Shown here: one piece after another, positions 41,031 through 53,946 of the stretch
Numbering within the stretch: the stretch's first letter is position 1
Layout of the letters: every line of letters begins with the position of its first letter
Origin: Gnomoniopsis sp. IMI 355080
Lineage: Eukaryota > Ascomycota > Sordariomycetes > Diaporthales > Gnomoniaceae
DNA length: 64,000 nt
Reading direction: 5' to 3'
NCBI GenBank assembly: GCA_027946555.1
Contig: JAPEVC010000176.1
Span: 1 to 64,000, forward strand
Made by a program: the position numbers and the translations under genes
The notes under the pieces: generated by a model
Databases searched by the model: none
The model's input: only the letters and a program-made list of their open reading frames with translations
Told to the model about the DNA's origin: nothing

Positions 41031-41948
41031 AGCTGGGGACCCGCGCTGAGGGGTGGAGCTATGATGGGTGGTCCAACGTTGCTTCGCAAAACGATTTCTG
41101 CTTATTGGCACTAGTGGGTTGGAAGTTTATTTCAGAGAATCAGGATGTGGGACAGTCTTGACTTTGAGGGTATCTGGTTTTGTGGGTTTGGGCATTCGGA
41201 TCTGGCGAGATTCAGATCTGAAAGCCCATCTGGCAGAGGTCTATGCTTGGGTTTCGTTCGCCTCTTGGGACTTTGGCTTCCTATACCTGCGATTCTGTGC
41301 CACCTTTTTGCTTTTTGAACTGCGCTGTGCGCAGGGTTCTGATTTTCCAAAACAGTTGATATTACCCAAGTTTGACAACTTGGGAAGACATGGCTGGACT
41401 TACCTGGCACGACGCAAAGCACTCGAAGATTTGGCATTTCTGCAGAAATCTGAGGGAGTTTTGCACACTACGTAGCCTCAGCCTTAAAGTCGCTCAAAAT
41501 TCACAGAATAAATTGATTTTGATTCATCAGCACCGCCCGAGAGAACTTAGTATGCCGCATTCGTGGATGGTACGGTGCCGATGGTCTTCTGCAAGGAGGC
41601 AGATATGCTGCAAGTGCCAACAAAGCAGGCAGCAATGTGAGCATGCGGGCTCAAAAAGAATACAAGTTGATACGTCTAGTTTCCCCAGGCCATGAAGTGG
41701 CAGAATTGCTTTTGTACAATGTAAAAGCAGAATACGGATGAACGATTGAAGGACGTTGCTGAAATATTGCAGGGATATGCCGGGAAGCAGGGCTTATAAG
41801 TCGGGCCCCACAGGTGCGATGATCTCTTTAGCGGCTCGTGGTCCTGCTGACGGCGCTCACCTTTCGGTCATATCACGACGCAACGAGGTTGATAATTCAC
41901 TTTCGAATCGATCTTCGACCGACTTTGCAATCTGTCTCCCAACCCAAC
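41031..41948. other. Intergenic spacer
   Basis: Holds the 3' end of the orphan gene and the promoter of the nicotinamidase. No gene recognised. Confidence 0.5.
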
Positions 41949-42635
41949 ATGGCTGACTCAAATTTCGTCTCTGCGCTCATAATAGTCGACCTGCAAGAAG
42001 ACTTTTGCCCACCGAACGGCTCCCTCGCCGTTGCAGAAGGCCGAGATATTGCCACGCCGGTCAACGAGCTACTCTCACTCCCTTCCTTTGCCATCCGCGT
42101 CGCGACACAAGACTGGCATCCCAAGGACCACATCTCCTTCGCTTCGAACCACACAGGGAAAGAGCCATTTTCCGACTTCGCTACCGTGGTCAACCCTCAC
42201 AATCCTGATGAGAAATACGACACTCGCTTGTGGCCTGTACACTGCGTCCAGGACACCAAGGGCGCAGAGCTCATTCCCGAGGTAGACGTGACTAGGATCG
42301 ATGAGTTGGTCAAGAAAGGGACGGACCCACGAGTAGAGATGTACAGTGCATTCTATGACCCGTTCAAAAGTCCGAGGGTGAGCGACTCGGGGCTCGTGCG
42401 AATCTTGAAGGACAAGGGTGTTACGCATGTCTACGTGGTAGGACTGGCCTACGATTATTGTGTCAAGTCGACCGCGATCGATGCTGCAAGTGAGGGTTTC
42501 ATAACTTATGTTGTTGAGGAGGCGACGAGACCTGTGGCTACTGCTGAGTGGGCAGAATGTACGAAAGCTTTGGAGAAGGAAGGGGTCACGGTAGTGCGGA
42601 TGGATGGAGAGGAGGTGAAGAGATTAAGAGCATGA
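41949..42635 (+). CDS. PNC1: Nicotinamidase (isochorismatase fold)
   Basis: Single exon, 228 residues from the ATG at 41949; the open frame continues upstream but is not family-like. The catalytic triad is visible: D14 (IIVDLQEDF), K123 (VKKGTD) and C171 (GLAYDYCVKSTAIDA). The metal site is D55, H57 and H61 in QDWHPKDHISF. The enzyme hydrolyses nicotinamide to nicotinic acid and ammonia in NAD salvage, which also relieves inhibition of sirtuins. Length matches yeast Pnc1 (about 216 residues). Probably cytosolic or peroxisomal; no obvious PTS1 at the C-terminus (KRLRA). Confidence 0.92.
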   Translation: MADSNFVSALIIVDLQEDFCPPNGSLAVAEGRDIATPVNELLSLPSFAIRVATQDWHPKDHISFASNHTGKEPFSDFATVVNPHNPDEKYDTRLWPVHCVQDTKGAELIPEVDVTRIDELVKKGTDPRVEMYSAFYDPFKSPRVSDSGLVRILKDKGVTHVYVVGLAYDYCVKSTAIDAASEGFITYVVEEATRPVATAEWAECTKALEKEGVTVVRMDGEEVKRLRA

Positions 42636-44957
42636 AAGCTCAAACTATCACCATTCGTGGTTCATGAAGTCTCTTCCTTGACCATGTGGCTCATTTTGAA
42701 GGAACCCGGTGGGCTCGGGATAGGATTGATGGGGCGATCTGGGCCAGATGGTATGCTCGCGATATCTCATGACTTTCCATGAAAAGTTCCAGTCGCATTT
42801 CAATGTCTATGGCACGGGGTCATGAATCAATTGGAATTTGCATATAATGGGGAATCCGGAGTAGATTTTGCCTTCAGCTGCCTGGGAGAAGGTCCAGCGA
42901 AACGGCCATGGGGGATAAAAGACAGCCACGGCGAGAACTCCACGTATGGCTCCAGTCAGAGTTCTAGCAGAATGCCAGTCCAAATTTCGACCCAGGGCTG
43001 AGTCGAACGACCCAACTGATATTGGCTATATGATCCCAACAGGGAGTTCCGCAAAGATCTCTGGATACGGTTGAACAAAGTACCCAGGTAGGTTAAGCTC
43101 CAGGGTTGTAACCAAAGCATTCTGGGGCCAAGCATTGTGTGCCAAGACGCTGAAGGTTCTAGATGTATACTAGGTATGTAAATTGATGCACGATAGACAA
43201 TTGCATAAATCTAGATCCATCATCGACTGTCCCACTAACTCAGTGAGTTTGGCTAATTTGTGTCCTCTTGCTTCTGGAGGTGAACCTTGAGGGACCAAAA
43301 CGTTCGTACTGTTCGCCCGAAACTGCTCCTCCACCCGAACTGCCTCGAATCATTTGCGAGGTTTTTGCAAACGCATTCATGCCCGAACATTGTGCATTCC
43401 GTTGTTCAATTCTCGTATACGAGTAAACCCGGCAGAGGGTGGTTGTTTGTGTCCGAGCACCGAGTTTTCGGCGCCAGCCAGGAAAAGGGACCGGTATTAA
43501 AAAGAAGCATTTCGCTAAGCCTTACCCGCGGCGTCCTCATACTGCGGTGAATCCGAGGCAAACGGAGATCGAGCCCTCGCTCCGAGCCCCCGGCTGGAAC
43601 TTGCCGGTTTGACCGGCGAGGCGGAATTTCTAACTTGTTCCGCGCTGGCAGCCATTGGCCCAAAACTAAGCTGGACGTCCAGGCTAGGCAGGACTTGTTT
43701 GAGCCCGGCTCTGACAGTTGCGGCTCTTACTCGGTGAAGCAGAACCCTTCCTCGGTGAATCAGATGAGGGCACAAGCAATGCTGCTGCGCTTTTGCTTTG
43801 ACAGCTCGAGATTCCCCGATAGCTACGAACGAGCCGACAGCCGTAATTACCATTCCCGCGTTGTCAGCCTCTCCCCTCCCCCCAGCCCCCAGACGGGATC
43901 CTCTAGGATTTGCTCGGCCCGGACGACATAAGATGCAAAACGGTATCAAGAGATTCAGCCGAATTTAAGCCATATACCTCGTACCTAGTATGACCTCTAG
44001 GGTCCTTGTCGCACGGCGATCTTTTGTATGTTACCATACATAGGTAAATCCACTATGGTGATTCCCCTCCTCAGGGACATGGGTAATTGGCCGATAGCAG
44101 GGCCTACACGTGGTCGGCCAAGCATTTTCTCGCGTTTTCGGTTTAGACCCGAGTACCACGCAGCACAACCAGACCTGCCAGTGTGCTCAGGGCACCTGTG
44201 CGCTGAGTATTGAGCGACGCATACAAACGTTGCCGGGATCGATAGCCATTGAGCGAATCGATGATGACATTTCTCGCCCAGATACATCTTCATCGACCTC
44301 GGGACTCAAAAACGGGTGGCTAGGAACATTTACACCTTGAGCAAATGTGGTTCCGAACTTCCCGGTATTCTTTTGTCGTGAATACAATAGTATCATCTAG
44401 TACAAGTAGTAGAGGGTCCTCTCTCCAGCATAATATTACTAGCATATTTTTCCTCGTCTAGTTTACCAACCATAGTTAAACCTTGGACGCAAGTGACCCG
44501 TCTTCGGTATCCTATGCGACGGGGCTAGTGGTGTAGGAGGTCTCCGCATTTCACGTTTCCCGTATGATCATCGACTGTTCGTAACTCCTTAACTCCGCCG
44601 GCCGTAAAACCATTCTTATATTTCTGTTCTTTTGCCCCTTGTTCATACACAGTTAAAGAGCCGCGCCCCAGTCCTCCCCTGCCCTCCCACATCCCGAGGA
44701 ATACGGCGACCGCTCAGTGGCTACGGAATAAGTATAGGGTCCAGACGCTGTCATTCGGCGCTCTCCCATAACAGCCCAGTGAAGATATTCAAACGGGGAC
44801 AAAAATTTCCCGGCTGTTGGAAACCCCCCATCATCGGGTCCTCGACTGAACTTGGCATCGTGCAGGTGCATCAGCTCGCAGATCGCCTAGATCTCGGTAC
44901 CACCATCGCGGGATATCCTCAGGCCGCCTTGGCTCTGGGCAGACAACACCACCCACT
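42636..44957. other. 2.3-kb intergenic region
   Basis: Holds the 3' end of the nicotinamidase and the promoter of the MFS gene. Only short, unconvincing frames are present. A tRNA-like B-box on the minus strand near 43010 was examined and rejected. Confidence 0.45.
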
Positions 44958-46978
44958 ATGGCTGATTACTCACCAGACAGCCGCCATGACTCTCTAGACG
45001 ACGAACCAAAGCAGCTGCCCACAACAAGTGACTCGGATAGTGTGAGCATTGCGAGTTTTCAAAATTTGCAAGGGGCCATCGTATCGCCCGGCAGCGGTCG
45101 ACAGGGGACGGAACGGCCAAAGCACACCGCGTCAGCCGTGCAAAATGTGGATATTAATCTAGCAGCCGCGCAACCTTCTTCTCGAGAGCCAGACGCAACA
45201 TCAGCATCAGGATCAGGGCCACCAGCACACACCGGTCGAATGGAGGGAACCGCGCCGGAAGACCAGCGCACAAAGCTGCAGACAGCACTCATTGTCGTGT
45301 CACTCTGTTCAGCGGTCTTGCTTGCAGCACTGGACGTGACCATCACCACGGTGGCCATTCCGACAATCAGTGAGGACTTTCAGTCAACCGCGGGCTACAC
45401 ATGGATTGGAAGTGCATATCTTTTGGCCAACGCCGCGGCGGCGCCTTCGTGGGGGAAACTGTCTGACATCTTTGGGCGCAAGCCTGTCTTGCTGGCTGCT
45501 GTTGGCATCTTCTGGGTTGGGTCGCTTTTGTGCGGCGTGAGTGTGAGCATGGGTATGCTCATTGCTGGTCGAGCGGTTCAGGGTATTGGTGGAGGAGGAT
45601 CTCTGATCTTGGTCAACATCTGCATCAGCGACTTGTTTTCTGTGAGGAGGAGAGGCGTGTATTTGGGGTTTGTTGGCCTCGTATGGGCCTTGGCAGGTGG
45701 TTTTGGACCTGGTAAGCAATCATTCTGTTTTCGTCGACTCGTGAGCGTTTTGAACTAACCTATTGGCGCTTTGTAGTTCTCGGCGGTGTCTTCACCACCA
45801 AGGCGACTTGGAGATGGTGTTTCTACGTGAATCTTCCCGTCTCAGGTCTGGCCTTTGGGGTGCTCTACTTCACCCTGAAACTGCACAATCCCAAGACGCC
45901 CGTCAGGCAAGGTCTAATGGCTGTTGACTGGCTTGGCTCACTCACCATTGTCGGCGGCACACTCATGTTCCTCCTCGGACTTGAAATGGCCGGAAACATC
46001 TATCCGTGGAACTCGCCACAGATTATCTGCCTGCTTATTTTCGGTGTCTTTGTCGCCAGCTTGTGCATCGTCGTGGAGGTGTACGTGGCCAAGAGCCCAA
46101 TCATCCCGGTTCGACTCTTCAACAACGTCAAGAACATTGCCGTTCTAGGCCTCTGCTTCTCCCACGGCTTCGTTTTCATATCCGTCAGCTACTACATGCC
46201 CCTCTACTTCCAGGGCGTCCTTGGAGCCAGCGCCCTTATGTCCGGTGTCTACGTCCTCCCATTCACCTTTGTCCTCGGCGCATGCTCCGCAGCAGCTGGC
46301 TTCCTTATCAAGAAGACAGGCAAATACAAGCCTCCTATCGTCGTGGGATTTGCCCTGATGACCCTCGGCTACGGCCTTTTCATCGACCTCGACCCTTACG
46401 CGAATTGGCCCAAAATCATCCTCTACCAGTTCGTTCTCGCTCTGGGCGTCGGCCCCAACTTTCAGTCGCCTCTCATCGCACTGCAAAGCACTGTGCAGCC
46501 GCGCGACATCGCCAGTGCCACGGGGACATACATGTTTGTGCGCCAGCTGTCGACTTCGATCTCTATTGTTGTCGGCGGCGTCATCTTCAACAATGCCATC
46601 AACAAGCAATACGATAGCCTCATTGGCGTGTTGGGACAAGAGACGGCGAGCTTGATTACGGGGCAGAACGCCGCCGCGAGTGTCACGCAGGTGGCAGCGC
46701 TGCCGGAGCCGCAGAGGAGCATCGCGCAAAATGCGTACTGGGAGGCGCTCAGGACTATGTTTATCTTTTACGTGGCATTTGCCGGGCTGGGCTTTGTCAT
46801 CAGCTTTTTCGTGGGCGGCAAGACGTTGAGCAAAGAGCATACAGAGCATAAGACGGGCTTGGCGACGCTGGACAAGAAGCAGCCTGTTGAAGATGAGGAG
46901 AAGGCGGCGGCTGAGAAGGCGGCTGCTGTTGATCCCTCAGCGGCTAGTGCTGGGGTAAAAGAAGGGACAAGCAGCTGA
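44958..46978 (+). CDS. MFS transporter, DHA2 (14-helix) drug:H+ antiporter type, two exons
   Basis: Exons 44958-45711 and 45777-46978 join through a 65-nt phase-1 intron with a CTAAC branch site and give 651 residues. The first ~115 residues are a polar cytosolic tail. Helices start at ALIVVSLCSAVLLAALDVTI with the LDVTITTVAIP motif of DHA2 transporters. Loop 2-3 has GKLSDIFGRKP (MFS motif A), helix 5 has the GGFGPVLGG pattern of motif C completed across the splice, and helix 4 has RAVQGIGGGG (motif B). About 14 helices follow in total. The tail is Lys/Glu/Ala-rich. Such proteins export toxic compounds or secondary metabolites; no biosynthetic cluster lies next to it. Confidence 0.9.
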
Positions 46979-48076
46979 TGAGTAGTGAAATAGATATAGT
47001 ACATAGCTAAAACGGGTGATCTTGAGAGGACGGCCGCAAAGAGCCGATTACGAGGAGGTTCCGTGACTAGGTATCACGTGTAACCTGAACCACCACGTCT
47101 TGAGCGTGCATTTGTTTCGGCGTTCATAAAACCAGAGTAAAGCTGTTAGACTCGAGGCTCATCGAAGCATCTTCTCGAGTGGGAAAGAAAGAAACGATAC
47201 ATGATAATATGATAATCATCCAAATTTGTGCTCTACTAGCCCCTCCCTGTGCGACGGTGACCGGAGACTGGTGGTGTAATGTCATCCGGGTGACGGACAA
47301 TGCCAATGCGTGCCAATCGGACTCGGCGCGAGCCAGTCGGTGCTGCGAGCCGAAACTTTATTTCAACCCCGTCTCAAATCTGAAATTCCTCCAACGGGCT
47401 CCGAAAAAGTGAAGCATTCGGAATAACCATCTAAGCCGTTTCTTTAAATTTCTGTCGTCGTGGACGGTAATGTAGTAGCGGTTGTCACTCTCCTCATACT
47501 GTCTATATTGACGCTTACGACAACTTCGTCACTTCACAGACGAACAATGGCACTTCAACCCGGGGTATGGTGCCGGATAGATTGGATGGACAAGCGGCGT
47601 GCCAACGGGTGCTACTGGCCTGTAGTGATTGCTTGTTGCTTCAGGTCGTGCCACAGTTATACGGACCAACAAGGACCCTTGTGTCCTCCCTCGGATGGTA
47701 CATGGTATATATAGGTATCATTTATGTTATTCTCCTTTCCCTTTCTCAGTCCAACGGACATATACTCCATTCAGTGGGTCTGTATATTACTCGTGCCGCG
47801 CCGGCTGAAAAGGCTGTTTACCCCTGAGTAACTTCCGGACCATGGAATTCCGCATAGCCAACTTTAGCATGTCATCCGCCCAGCATCTTGCCTCCTGTCG
47901 CATAGATGGGGCCGCGTATTCAAATAACATGGGGTTCCTTCAAAAGAGGTGGACGGGGTTGATTGTGTCTAGGAGCAATATTCATCTGACTTGGGAGCGG
48001 TTTGAAAAGCGCACAAAACTTTACATAGAGGAAAGTCAGGTAACAGGCTGAGATAAACCACACAAAGGCTCTCACG
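46979..48076. other. Intergenic spacer
   Basis: Holds the 3' end of the MFS gene and the promoter of the esterase. No gene recognised. Confidence 0.5.
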
Positions 48077-49127
48077 ATGGTCCTCCTTACGCGCCTTCTC
48101 GCGGCGGGCGCGGCCCTCCTCTCAACGGCCCAAGCTGCCAGCTTGACACAAGTGACCAACTTCGGAGCCAATACCTCGTTAGTCTCTTTAGCTTCCCTAG
48201 TCCGGATCCAGAGGGTTCGCAGAAACTGACCAGTGCACACACGAAGCGGCACCAAAATGTACATCTACGTGCCCGACTCCCTCGCCAGCAAAGGCTCCAG
48301 CACGGATGCGCCCATTATCGTCGCCATCCACTACTGCACAGGCACCGCATCGGGCTACTACTCGGCGACGCCCTACGCCTCGCTTGCCGAAACGCACGGC
48401 TTCATCGTCATTTACCCAGAGTCCCCGTACTCGGGCACCTGTTGGGACGTCTCGTCGGCGGCCGCGCTGAGCCACGGCGGCGGGGCCGACACTTCGTCCA
48501 TCGCCAACATGGTCAACTACACGCTGTCCACGTACGGAGCGGACCCTTCGCGCGTGTTTGTCACGGGCAGCTCGAGCGGCGCGATGATGACCAACGTGCT
48601 GGCCGCGACGTACCCGGACGTGTTCAAGGCTGCGACGGTGTACTCGGGCGTAGCGGCGGGGTGCTTTTATACTGGCACCGTGGATGGGTGGAATAGCACC
48701 TGTGCGGAGGGCCAGAGCATTCATACGCAGGAGGTTTGGAGGGACACTGCGCTGGCTATGTATCCGGGATATACTGGAACGAGGCCCAAGATGTTGATTT
48801 TCCATGGAAGTGCGGATACAACTTTGTACCCTCCGGTAAGTCGCCCTTTTAGATCTGTCAGGCTATGTCTTGATTAGTACAGAGTGATTTCGAATGATGG
48901 GTAAAAAAACTGATATGTGTTGGCAGAACTTCAACGAGACCATCAAGCAGTGGACCGGCGTCTTCAACTATTCCGCCACGCCAGCGCAGACGCAAACAGG
49001 AACACCCTCTTCCGTTTACACCAAATACACTTATGGAGAGAACGTCGTAGGTATCTTCGGCCAGGGCGTTGGGCACACTGTCCCTGTGATGGGAGACCAG
49101 GACCTAGCTTGGTTCGGCATCTCGTGA
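48077..49127 (+). CDS. Secreted CE1-type acetyl xylan/feruloyl esterase, three exons
   Basis: Exons 48077-48177, 48247-48835 and 48927-49127 give 296 residues. A signal peptide is clear (LLTRLLAAGAALLSTAQA). The alpha/beta-hydrolase fold follows the PHB-depolymerase-like CE1 pattern: MYIYVPDSLA, IVAIHYCTGTASGYY, FIVIYPESPYSGTCWDVSSA. The nucleophile S143 lies in VFVTGSSSGAMMTN. Conserved YPGYTGTRPKMLIFHGSADT carries the acid region, and VGHTVPVMGDQDLAWFG at the end supplies the catalytic His. No cellulose-binding module is attached. The enzyme removes acetyl or feruloyl groups from plant xylan outside the cell, indicating a plant-matter-degrading lifestyle at least in part. Confidence 0.9.
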
Positions 49128-50878
49128 GCGCATCTTGAACGAGCAGTCGTGTGATGTGTGAGCCAAAGTGTGAATGAGGACGTCATTCCACCTCTTCTTC
49201 TGTATATACTGGATATCAAAGAGGCAGGCACTCCTCTCGAATATACTTGCTGTGCTTCCACCAAAGACGTGTTGACAGAACCTTGGTGAGACTCGTCCGC
49301 CTGCAAACAGGTCAACTCACAACCCTCCGACAAGGCCTCTGGAGTCTGGGATTGATGCGGCTAGGCCCATGTCTGTTGACAGTATTCCCTGCTGAGCTTG
49401 ATCGGAATCTCACCGACACTGAAAAGCCCCTTTCGTCCTTTGCTTGGCAGTGAGGGACTCGACACTCGAGGGGATTGGTGACAGATGTAATTGCTGTCCC
49501 AGTTGGCTTACTAGCTCTTCTCCTCAGTCAAAATACCCCCATCTCGCGTCGAGATATTCCGCCTTGCGGCAAATTCTTCTCTAGCGCATCAATATACGAT
49601 GAGCCTCGTGCTAACCCATCTTGCCCATCACGAAATTGCCCACCCAACTCAGAAACCATGGGCTCACTCTCACCCAACCCGGTCTCTTCTCCGCGAAAGG
49701 AAGACCACTCGCAGTTCCAGAAAGCGACGATCATGGCGCGAACGCCCAGCCCACTTTCCCATAATTTCATCTCATCAGAGCATCCGAGTCGCCCGCAGGT
49801 CGTTGATCAGTGTTCTGACAACCTATAAGCATAAAACCATAGGGTCAACAATACCTGGGGGGGCCCGCAAGCAAGGCTGTGTTCAAACGAAACAAAATAG
49901 ACCCAGCTCGTATAAAACGGCTTGGCGCAGCGACCAGTGTTCATCCGAACTCTGTAAGGCTAGTCGGGTCGCTTGCGATCAACAGCACCAGCAAGGCTGC
50001 CAATCTTAAAATCTGTCCAGGGTCCAGGGGCTATCCTGGCAGGCCTGGACGGGCGGCGTGCGGGAACCAACAAGAAAAGGCCTGCACTGTATGGTAGAGG
50101 CTCAGAGGCTCTGCGATAAGTCTTATCTTTGCTTTTCAACGCGATGTGGGAAATTGCAACATCAACGCCGCATCCAATGTGAAAGCCTGAATCTTTGAAA
50201 AGGCAAAAGGAATTAGGATGGACACCATCAATTAACTCTCCAGATATACAATGTAGGTACTATGTAGACTTCCGGGTGGTGGTCCCCCTGCAAAACCAAT
50301 GCACCAACAGCTGTCTGTATCCGTGATAATGCCGGTCCCCCAGACTGCAATGGTCAGGGGCAAAGCTTCTCTCACCTGCTCTAGGTGGTATGAGAGAGAG
50401 AGGACCGACAACTATGCGCAGGCAGCTGTCAGAAAAGCCTTGCTCCACCAAACTCACGCGAGTCGCTCTTGTTATCGGCTTTGACCGAGCTGGACGAATC
50501 CCTGTGCCAAACAAAGGTACCAGAGAGGAGAGGAGCGCGCCCGTCAAACCCCAGGCGTTCTTCTCTCCTGACTCGGTTGGGTGGCTGCGCTTGCTGGATG
50601 CTTTTTCGAGACTAGATATGGAACCCCCGGACCATTTCAAGTCCGCCTGATGAGTGGGCTCTCGAAATAGGGTGTTGATATAAGGTTAGATTGCACCCAT
50701 GGCCCCGGGTCATAAACTACCCTCTTCTTCCCGATCTTTATTTTTGGCTCCAAGTTCTTCAATCGTTCAGAACTCGCTCTCAAAGATCTCTTCGCTTCAG
50801 CGTCCTTTCAACTATCGTCACTCGTTTGCACGTAATTATTATTACCAGCCCCAAAAAACCAACAAACCTAATATCAAA
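49128..50878. other. 1.75-kb intergenic region
   Basis: Holds the 3' end of the esterase and the promoter of the wall-protein gene. No gene recognised. Confidence 0.45.
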
Positions 50879-51723
50879 ATGGTCTCCTCGATTCTCTCTC
50901 TGCTGGCCCTCGCCGCCGCCGCCTCCGCCCTGAAGGTGACCTCGCCCACATCCTCGGATGTGTGGACTGTCGGCGACTCGCAGACTGTCACCTGGGACAC
51001 TGTCTCCAGCGACCAGGACACTTTCAACATCTACCTGTCCAACATGGCCAGCTACCCCTCGACCACCATCCTGCTGGCGTCGGATGTGAGCTCCAGCGCG
51101 GGCTCTGCCGACATTGATGGCAGCAAGCTGACCAGCGGCGACTCGTTCACGATTAACTTCACAAATGGCACTGAGACCGAGCAGATTTATGCGCAGTCGG
51201 TAAGTAGTGACTCAAGCAATGCTTTTGCGACTCAGTGATGGTTCCCAACCCTGAGTCGGAAATTGTTCTCCGAATCGCGAAAGCAATTGCATGTGAACAA
51301 TTGAAACCCGGACTGGTGCTGAAATGTGACTTGGTGGGGAAATAGAACCAGTTCAACATCACCGAAGGCTCCTCGTCGTCTTCTTCGTCCAGCTCTTCCG
51401 CGTCTTCCACGGCTGCTTCTTCTACGTCTTCTGGTACGGCCGTCACCTACACACTGTCCAAGGTGTCTACCCACACCACGGCGGTGGCCACCACCACCAC
51501 CCCAAGTGCTAACAGCACAACAACAGGCTCGTCGACCGCCACCGCCACGGCCACTGACTCCTCCTCGACTGCTTCCTCGACCGGAACTTCGGCCTCCGGA
51601 AGCTCGTCGAGCAGCTCCGCAACCGGCTCCAGCACCACCGCCTCGAGCACCGCTTCCTCGGGTGCTGGCAAGATTGTCGCTGGATGGTTGGGCGTGATTG
51701 CGCTTGCTGTCATGGCTCTGTAA
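50879..51723 (+). CDS. GPI-anchored Ser/Thr-rich cell-wall protein (Kre9/Knh1-like N-terminal domain), two exons
   Basis: Exons 50879-51199 and 51346-51723 join in phase 0 through a 146-nt intron and give 232 residues. A signal peptide (SILSLLALAAAASA) precedes a compact beta-sandwich-like domain with VTSPTSSDVWTVGDSQTVTW and DTFNIYLSNM, the pattern of the Ser-Thr-rich GPI-anchored family. An N-glycosylation site (NFTNGT) is visible. From about residue 110 the protein is a Ser/Thr/Ala stalk. It ends with a small-residue site and hydrophobic tail (SGAGKIVAGWLGVIALAVMAL), the GPI signal. It is expected on the plasma membrane or cross-linked to wall glucan. Confidence 0.88.
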
Positions 51724-51980
51724 GGAGCTTTGAAGAGGCCCAGAAGGATTGTGGGGGGGATGTGGGGGGGGGATGGGTTGTTCATAAAGAAAAGGTGTGT
51801 GGGCAGGTGATCTGCTCTGAGATCAAGCTGCCGTTAGACGGGTTTAATGTGTAATGACAGAGAGAGATACCAGCATGCTGCATGCGTGTAATCAGAAGAA
51901 ACCACGATTCTGTGTGTGTGCACCATCATACTCAAGGAAAAGGTTGGCATCGCGATCGGTCAGCAAGGCTAATGAATAGC

Positions 51981-52222
51981 ACATACTTCCCGTCTAAGTG
52001 TAGTTTGTGCCAGACATGCGTGTATGTTACAAGGTATAGAGTTCACAATGGTCACTTGACTCGGCAATACCCAAACTTGGGGCCGCAGTGGGTCGGCGCG
52101 GACATACTTCCCGTCTAAGTGTACTTTGTGCCAGACATGCGTGTATGTGTTGAGATATAGAGTTCACAATAGTCACTTGACTCAGCAACACTCAATTTAG
52201 GGGCCGCAGTGGGTCGGCGCGG
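51981..52222. repeat. Two tandem copies of a 121-bp unit
   Basis: Copy one spans 51981-52101 and copy two 52102-52222, both starting acatacttcccgtctaagtg and ending gccgcagtgggtcggcgcgg. They have the same length with no indel needed overall and differ at roughly a dozen positions. The unit has no open frame and is not seen elsewhere in the window. Confidence 0.88.
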
Positions 52223-53605
52223 GATCTTGTGCGCGGTATAATCATGATCAGGATGGTGGATGGTGAGACCTATTCACACCCTGCTTGGGGGTAATGAGAG
52301 CAGACATGCCCGCCCGCAACGGCTGGCCATGGTGGTCGGACTTTAATCCAAAGCACTCGCAAACACCATGCGGATCAACGTATGGTTGAGATCCTGCAGC
52401 AATAAAATCCAGTCGGAAGCCTTGACAAGTGCCTGACAATGCGACGGTGGATAGGTGCTGATCGTCTCAATCAAAGGACGCTTCAGGGCTGAGGTCACAT
52501 CCGCGACCGGCAGGGCGGCACGGTGGGATTCCAATAGAGTTCGGTTGCTATGCTGGGAGGATGTCGTGATGGGTGTGTGTCCCCCAATGGAGGGTGCCAA
52601 GGAGGATTTGACGCAATGCTTCTATGTGAGGGACTGATGATGCAGGAATTCTATGGTATTGTTGTGGAACCTCGGCTCGCTTGTAATTGTTTTCGGCGCA
52701 GCATGGAACATGCTTTCCTGGGTGGCTAGATGGCCACCAGGTATGATGTTACTCGCAGTTGTTGGCATTTTTTTTTACCCAAGTCCGCAGCGATACCGGC
52801 GTGTTGGATGGATTCTATCACGTACTACGCGGTAGAAATTATAGTATACCGTAGTATGCAGTGGCGCCCGATGGGGACACGGTTGGCTCCGTTGAGAGGG
52901 GATCGTCAGGAGAACGGAGCGCCAGTCGACATGTGCATGCTTAGGTATCCCTGTCGTTGGATCTTGCGCGATAAGAAGCTGGATCATATGGAAAGTCAAA
53001 AGTCAACTGACTCTTCACAAAGATAAAAAGAAACATGGGTGTGTAAGCCGGGCTTTGACACTTTGTGGCTTCCAGTACAGTCAGTACATAAGTGTGAACA
53101 AAGCAATGGGCGTCCTCACAATGCTAAGAGGCTCCTGCCAAGTTTGCATGGATGGTAGTTGCAGTAGTTAAGCAAGCGCATCACCACTGACACTTCACCG
53201 TGGGGTTTTTTTTTCCAGCAGCAGTTCAAGGTCCCTGTATGCAGGCTAGACAGCTGGGAAGCTGGCACTAATACTACAGTAGTAGGGAAAAGGGTGCTGT
53301 CAATTTGGGAACAGCAGGATCCCGCCTCTACGGTGCCCAATTGGATCCATGGGGCGGTGAGATTGGCCCCCACTTGATTCCTCTTACGGACTAGACCACT
53401 GGGGTCCGCGGCTGGGGTCCCGCTGCAGAAGGTGCAGATATGCAGGCTGTGCACGGCCCACCCTTGACGGCCAACTGGCGCGACTAATCCAGAAGTGACA
53501 TCGAACCCGCAGGAAAAATTGACGATAGCCAAGCTCTGCGCTCCTGCTTACTTCCATGTCATTGTACCGCTTACTCTGGCCTGACTCCGCCATTGACCAT
53601 ATCTT

Positions 53606-53650
53606 CCCCTTCCGTCCTTTTTTTTTTCTCCCTCCCCCTACCCTGCTTGA
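53606..53650 (+). promoter_or_regulatory. Pyrimidine-rich tract upstream of HMG-CoA reductase
   Basis: Almost uninterrupted C/T run on the plus strand with a long T-stretch. It resembles fungal core-promoter CT tracts and would put the transcription start more than 500 nt upstream of the ATG. Confidence 0.4.
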
Positions 53651-53928
53651 TACGTCCGTGGCCGGACAGTCTCAGTATTGAAATCCACATGCACCGCTTT
53701 CTCCTTATTAGATTGCCTCAGACAGATCACTCGAATACGACGGAGTTACCCCAACTTGGTTTTTCTGGGTTGCCCAATTTCTTCTGACAATTGTGACTTT
53801 TTCTTGACCGCGACTCTGCTAGGCCGCCGTTACCTGCTTCGTGGCTGAGACCTGCCGCCGACTAGTCTTGTCTTTATTCCACCCTCATCGATCCTGAACC
53901 TGCCTACTGCCGACTTTTCAAACAAGTT

Positions 53929-53946
53929 ATGGCTGTTGTTGTCTGA
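53929..53946 (+). promoter_or_regulatory. Upstream ORF of five codons in the HMG-CoA reductase leader
   Basis: ATG GCT GTT GTT GTC TGA, lying about 290 nt before the main start. It matters only if this part of the leader is retained after any 5'-leader splicing; a GTAAGT donor lies at 53980. Confidence 0.4.

Noticed and set aside
42960..43035. tRNA-like boxes on the minus strand (GTTCGACTC and an A-box-like TAGCCAATATCAGTTGG)
   Set aside because: The two boxes nearly touch, leaving no room for an anticodon arm, and no acceptor stem pairs around them.
46145..46849. 234-codon minus-strand frame
   Set aside because: Antisense to MFS transporter exon 2, which has clear transporter motifs.
48197..48805. 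202-codon minus-strand frame
   Set aside because: Antisense to the esterase; Arg/His/Gly-rich shadow.
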